8,007 nucleotides of DNA, taken from the NCBI GenBank assembly GCA_023260495.1, contig JALQVB010000044.1, forward strand, positions 1 to 8,007, written 5' to 3'. Below, piece by piece: positions 6,330 through 8,007 of this stretch (its first letter is position 1; every line of letters starts with the position of its first letter). The DNA comes from Aquiluna sp. (GTDB lineage: Bacteria; Actinomycetota; Actinomycetes; Actinomycetales; Microbacteriaceae). The notes under the pieces are model-generated. The model did not search any database. It had not been told where the DNA came from and saw nothing but the letters and a program-made list of their open reading frames with translations. The position numbers and the translations under genes are program-made.

Positions 6330-7394
6330 ATGACTTCACTCACCTGGCCACAGGTTTTAGCAAAGCTTCTTGATGGGGGAGACCTCGGCAGGGAAGAGGC
6401 TGCCTGGGCAATGGGCCAAATCATGGGAGGCGAGGCAACTCCCGGTCAAATAGGCGCCTTCATGATTGCATTGCGCTCCAAGGGAGAGACCGTTCAGGAG
6501 CTGGCCGGCCTAGTCGATGTCATGCTGCAAAATGCTTTGCTGCTGGAAACCGGTGATGACGCGGTAGATATTGTCGGCACCGGGGGAGACCTGGTGGGAA
6601 CTGTGAACATCAGCTCCATGGCATCAGTCCTTACAGCTGCCTCTGGGGTGCCAGTCCTGAAGCATGGCTCTAGGTCTGCATCCGGCAAGACTGGCTCGTC
6701 CGAGATGCTCGAGGTACTTGGCATCAGGTTGGATTTGGCCCCGCAGCAGGTGTCCCAGGTTTTCAAAGAGGCTGGCATCACCTTCTTCTTTGCTCCGGTG
6801 TTCCATCCGGCGATGCGACATGTTGCACCGATCAGGCGTGAGCTCGGCATCCCGACCACCTTCAACTTCCTGGGTCCACTAGCAAATCCGGCCCAGCCGA
6901 TTGCCACGGCGATGGGGGTGTCAAACCCTGAGTTGGCGCCGCTGATGGCCCAGGAAATGGCAAATCGAGGGCGCAGTGCCCTTGTTTTCCGTTCCCACGA
7001 CGGCCTTGACGAGCTGAGCACCACAGCCACAAATGATGTCTGGCAGGTGGCAGGTGGCGAAGTTAGGCACATGGCATTCGATGCACAAGAGATCGGTTTA
7101 CCCAGGGTCTCGGTTGAGGCCCTAATCGGAGCCGATGCGCAGCACAACGCCAAGGTAGCGAGCAATCTCTTCGAAGGCCACGACTTTCCCAATGCTGTGG
7201 AGATAGCTCAAATGGTTGCGCTCAATGCGGCTGCAGGAATCGTTTCTTACGAACTTGCCAAAGACCCGCATAGTGCCAAGTTGGATCTCAACCAACGATT
7301 GGCTGATGGATATGCCAAGGCCAGCGCTGCTCTGCTATCTGGAGCGGCAATGCAAAAGCTGACCGAATGGTCTGCTGCCACGCAACGCCTCTAG
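6330..7394 (+). CDS. trpD: Anthranilate phosphoribosyltransferase
   Basis: TrpD joins anthranilate to PRPP to make phosphoribosylanthranilate, the second step of tryptophan synthesis, in the cytosol. With the start at 6330 the protein has 354 residues, near the family norm. Order of motifs: helical N-terminal domain (about 1-75), PRPP-binding GTGGD (83-87), KHGSRSAS (111-118), FHPAMRHVAPIRREL (158-172, with anthranilate-contacting Arg170), NFLGPLANP (179-187) and metal-binding DGLDE (224-228). The KHGNR box reads KHGSR here. I prefer 6330 over the in-frame ATG at 6300 because the 10 extra residues match nothing in the family, no ribosome site precedes 6300, and a -10 box sits 6 bases before 6330. 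No other trp gene is adjacent, so this is a standalone trpD as in mycobacteria. Confidence 0.95.
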   Translation: MTSLTWPQVLAKLLDGGDLGREEAAWAMGQIMGGEATPGQIGAFMIALRSKGETVQELAGLVDVMLQNALLLETGDDAVDIVGTGGDLVGTVNISSMASVLTAASGVPVLKHGSRSASGKTGSSEMLEVLGIRLDLAPQQVSQVFKEAGITFFFAPVFHPAMRHVAPIRRELGIPTTFNFLGPLANPAQPIATAMGVSNPELAPLMAQEMANRGRSALVFRSHDGLDELSTTATNDVWQVAGGEVRHMAFDAQEIGLPRVSVEALIGADAQHNAKVASNLFEGHDFPNAVEIAQMVALNAAAGIVSYELAKDPHSAKLDLNQRLADGYAKASAALLSGAAMQKLTEWSAATQRL

Positions 7395-7407
7395 GAGCAA
7401 AGACCAA

Positions 7408-7438
7408 GCACTGCGGCGGGGAGCGGTGCATTTCTTTT
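7408..7438 (+). terminator. Intrinsic terminator of trpD
   Basis: GCACTGC (7408-7414) pairs with GCGGTGC (7423-7429), seven pairs including one G-U, around an 8-base loop, followed by A and TTTCTTTT at 7431-7438. It starts 13 bases after the trpD stop. Confidence 0.75.
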
Positions 7439-7440
7439 GG

Positions 7441-7529
7441 TTGACATAATGTTTATTATCGGCTTCATGTACGTCTACTGAGATGTGTTCAGAAGGGGTC
7501 AACAGCTGACCGCTCACAACAGCGGCTAA
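7441..7529 (+). other. Intergenic element with promoter-like box and hairpins
   Basis: Directly after the trpD terminator is a perfect TTGACA (7441-7446). It overlaps an inverted repeat, ATAATGTTTATTAT (7446-7459), with 5-bp arms. Further on, two hairpins can form: GGTCA/TGACC (7497-7501/7507-7511) and CCGCT/AGCGG (7510-7514/7521-7525); they share two bases and so compete. No convincing -10 box lies 16 to 18 bases after TTGACA and no ORF of reasonable length follows, only the 3' end of the opposite-strand gene. The hairpins could also slow or end transcription of that gene. Function unknown. Confidence 0.4.
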
Positions 7530-8007
7530 TTAGACCTTGCCGTCTCGATCCGCCAGCCTAAACAGCCTCAGGCCGAGCTGGTTCATGTAGCCGATTAGCA
7601 CGGCAAATATCAGTGTGCCCTCGCGCACTTGGCCACCAAGCAAGAATCCGATTGTCACAACGCTGATCTCAACAAAGGTTCTGGCCATCCAAAAAGGCTT
7701 TTTGGTGGCCTTGGCCAAACCAACGTTCAGGCCGTCGCGCGGGCCCTTGCCCATCCCTACTGAGATGTACATTCCGGTGGCAAACGAGATGACTGCCATT
7801 CCCGCCAGAAACATCGCTAGCTGTCCGAGGTAGAAATCTGGCCGCGGTAGCCAGGAAAGTGCCCAATCGGCAAACAAACCGATGGTTAGGGCGTTCATCA
7901 CCGAACCCAGTCCAGGTTTTACTCTCAGCGGGATCCAGGTGATCAATACCAAGATGCTGACAACCACGGTAGACAGTCCAAACGTGAGGTGAGTTTGCAG
8001 CGAGATG
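7530..8007 (-). CDS. YczE/YitT-type integral membrane protein, 3' part
   Basis: The last 158 or so residues of a multi-helix membrane protein are visible. About five hydrophobic segments are seen, one of them truncated by the edge. The sequence RVKPGLGSVMNALTIGLFAD and the later GMGKGPRDGLNVGL are the repeated glycine-rich motifs typical of YczE/YyaS/YitT-family proteins, whose substrate is unknown; the family is sometimes associated with transport. The frame stays open to the window edge (upstream codons read ISLQTHLTFGLST), so the GTG at 7967 is internal and the true start is outside. The protein ends in a short charged tail (LADRDGKV). It is convergent with trpD and separated from it by 135 bases. 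No link to tryptophan or respiration is apparent. Confidence 0.8.
   Translation of the reverse strand, partial: ISLQTHLTFGLSTVVVSILVLITWIPLRVKPGLGSVMNALTIGLFADWALSWLPRPDFYLGQLAMFLAGMAVISFATGMYISVGMGKGPRDGLNVGLAKATKKPFWMARTFVEISVVTIGFLLGGQVREGTLIFAVLIGYMNQLGLRLFRLADRDGKV

Noticed and set aside
6494..7192. 232-codon minus-strand open frame
   Set aside because: It lies opposite trpD, whose motifs are clear; the composition (rich in Ser, Pro and Arg) is that of an antisense shadow.
7467..7481. Four-codon frame ATG TAC GTC TAC TGA as a leader peptide
   Set aside because: Too short to judge, no ribosome site, and no downstream gene on that strand for it to control.
7965..7967. GTG at 7967 as the start of the membrane-protein gene
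   Set aside because: The frame continues open to the window edge with family-like residues and a hydrophobic segment would be cut, so the gene is truncated by the window.
1..8007. CRISPR arrays, insertion sequences, integrase or defence genes
   Set aside because: No direct-repeat array, transposase, integrase or terminal inverted repeats were seen; all long frames are explained by core genes.

Overview
The window looks like a core-metabolism segment of an actinobacterial chromosome. The respiratory genes are of the actinobacterial type: a diheme QcrC, a three-helix Rieske protein QcrA with a twin-arginine motif, a cytochrome b QcrB with a long cytoplasmic tail, and the small four-helix oxidase subunit CtaF. 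The tmRNA carries an actinobacterial-type proteolysis tag (ANTKRADFALAA). Base composition is moderate for the phylum, intergenic gaps are very short, and two genes appear to be leaderless. I infer a streamlined member of the Microbacteriaceae, perhaps a freshwater Rhodoluna/Aquiluna-like lineage; the genus-level guess is inference only.

Layout. Positions 1-1662 (+) hold the 3' end of ctaD, then ctaF, then an isochorismatase-family hydrolase, tightly packed as one operon. Positions 1726-2094 (+) hold ssrA (tmRNA), with its own extended -10 promoter and a palindromic leader. A strong hairpin at 2100-2130 lies between ssrA and the convergent qcr operon and can serve both strands. Positions 2147-6225 (-) hold ctaE-qcrC-qcrA-qcrB, transcribed in that order with gaps of 2 to 4 bases or 1-base overlaps. 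Positions 6226-6329 are a divergent promoter region with phased A/T-tracts. Positions 6330-7394 (+) hold trpD, followed by an intrinsic terminator at 7408-7438 and a short intergenic region with promoter-like and palindromic elements. Positions 7530-8007 (-) hold the 3' part of a YczE/YitT-type membrane protein that runs off the window.

How the genes work together. CtaD, CtaE and CtaF are aa3-oxidase subunits. QcrA, QcrB and QcrC form the menaquinol:cytochrome c reductase, and the diheme QcrC passes electrons directly to the oxidase. In actinobacteria these form one III2-IV2 supercomplex, so two convergent operons here supply its parts, with ssrA inserted between them. The trpD/ctaE-qcrCAB neighbourhood matches the order I recall from Mycobacterium tuberculosis (trpD divergent from ctaE-qcrCAB). 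This is an ordinary housekeeping region. I found no mobile element, CRISPR array or defence system; the observations worth a second look are regulatory and small in scale.
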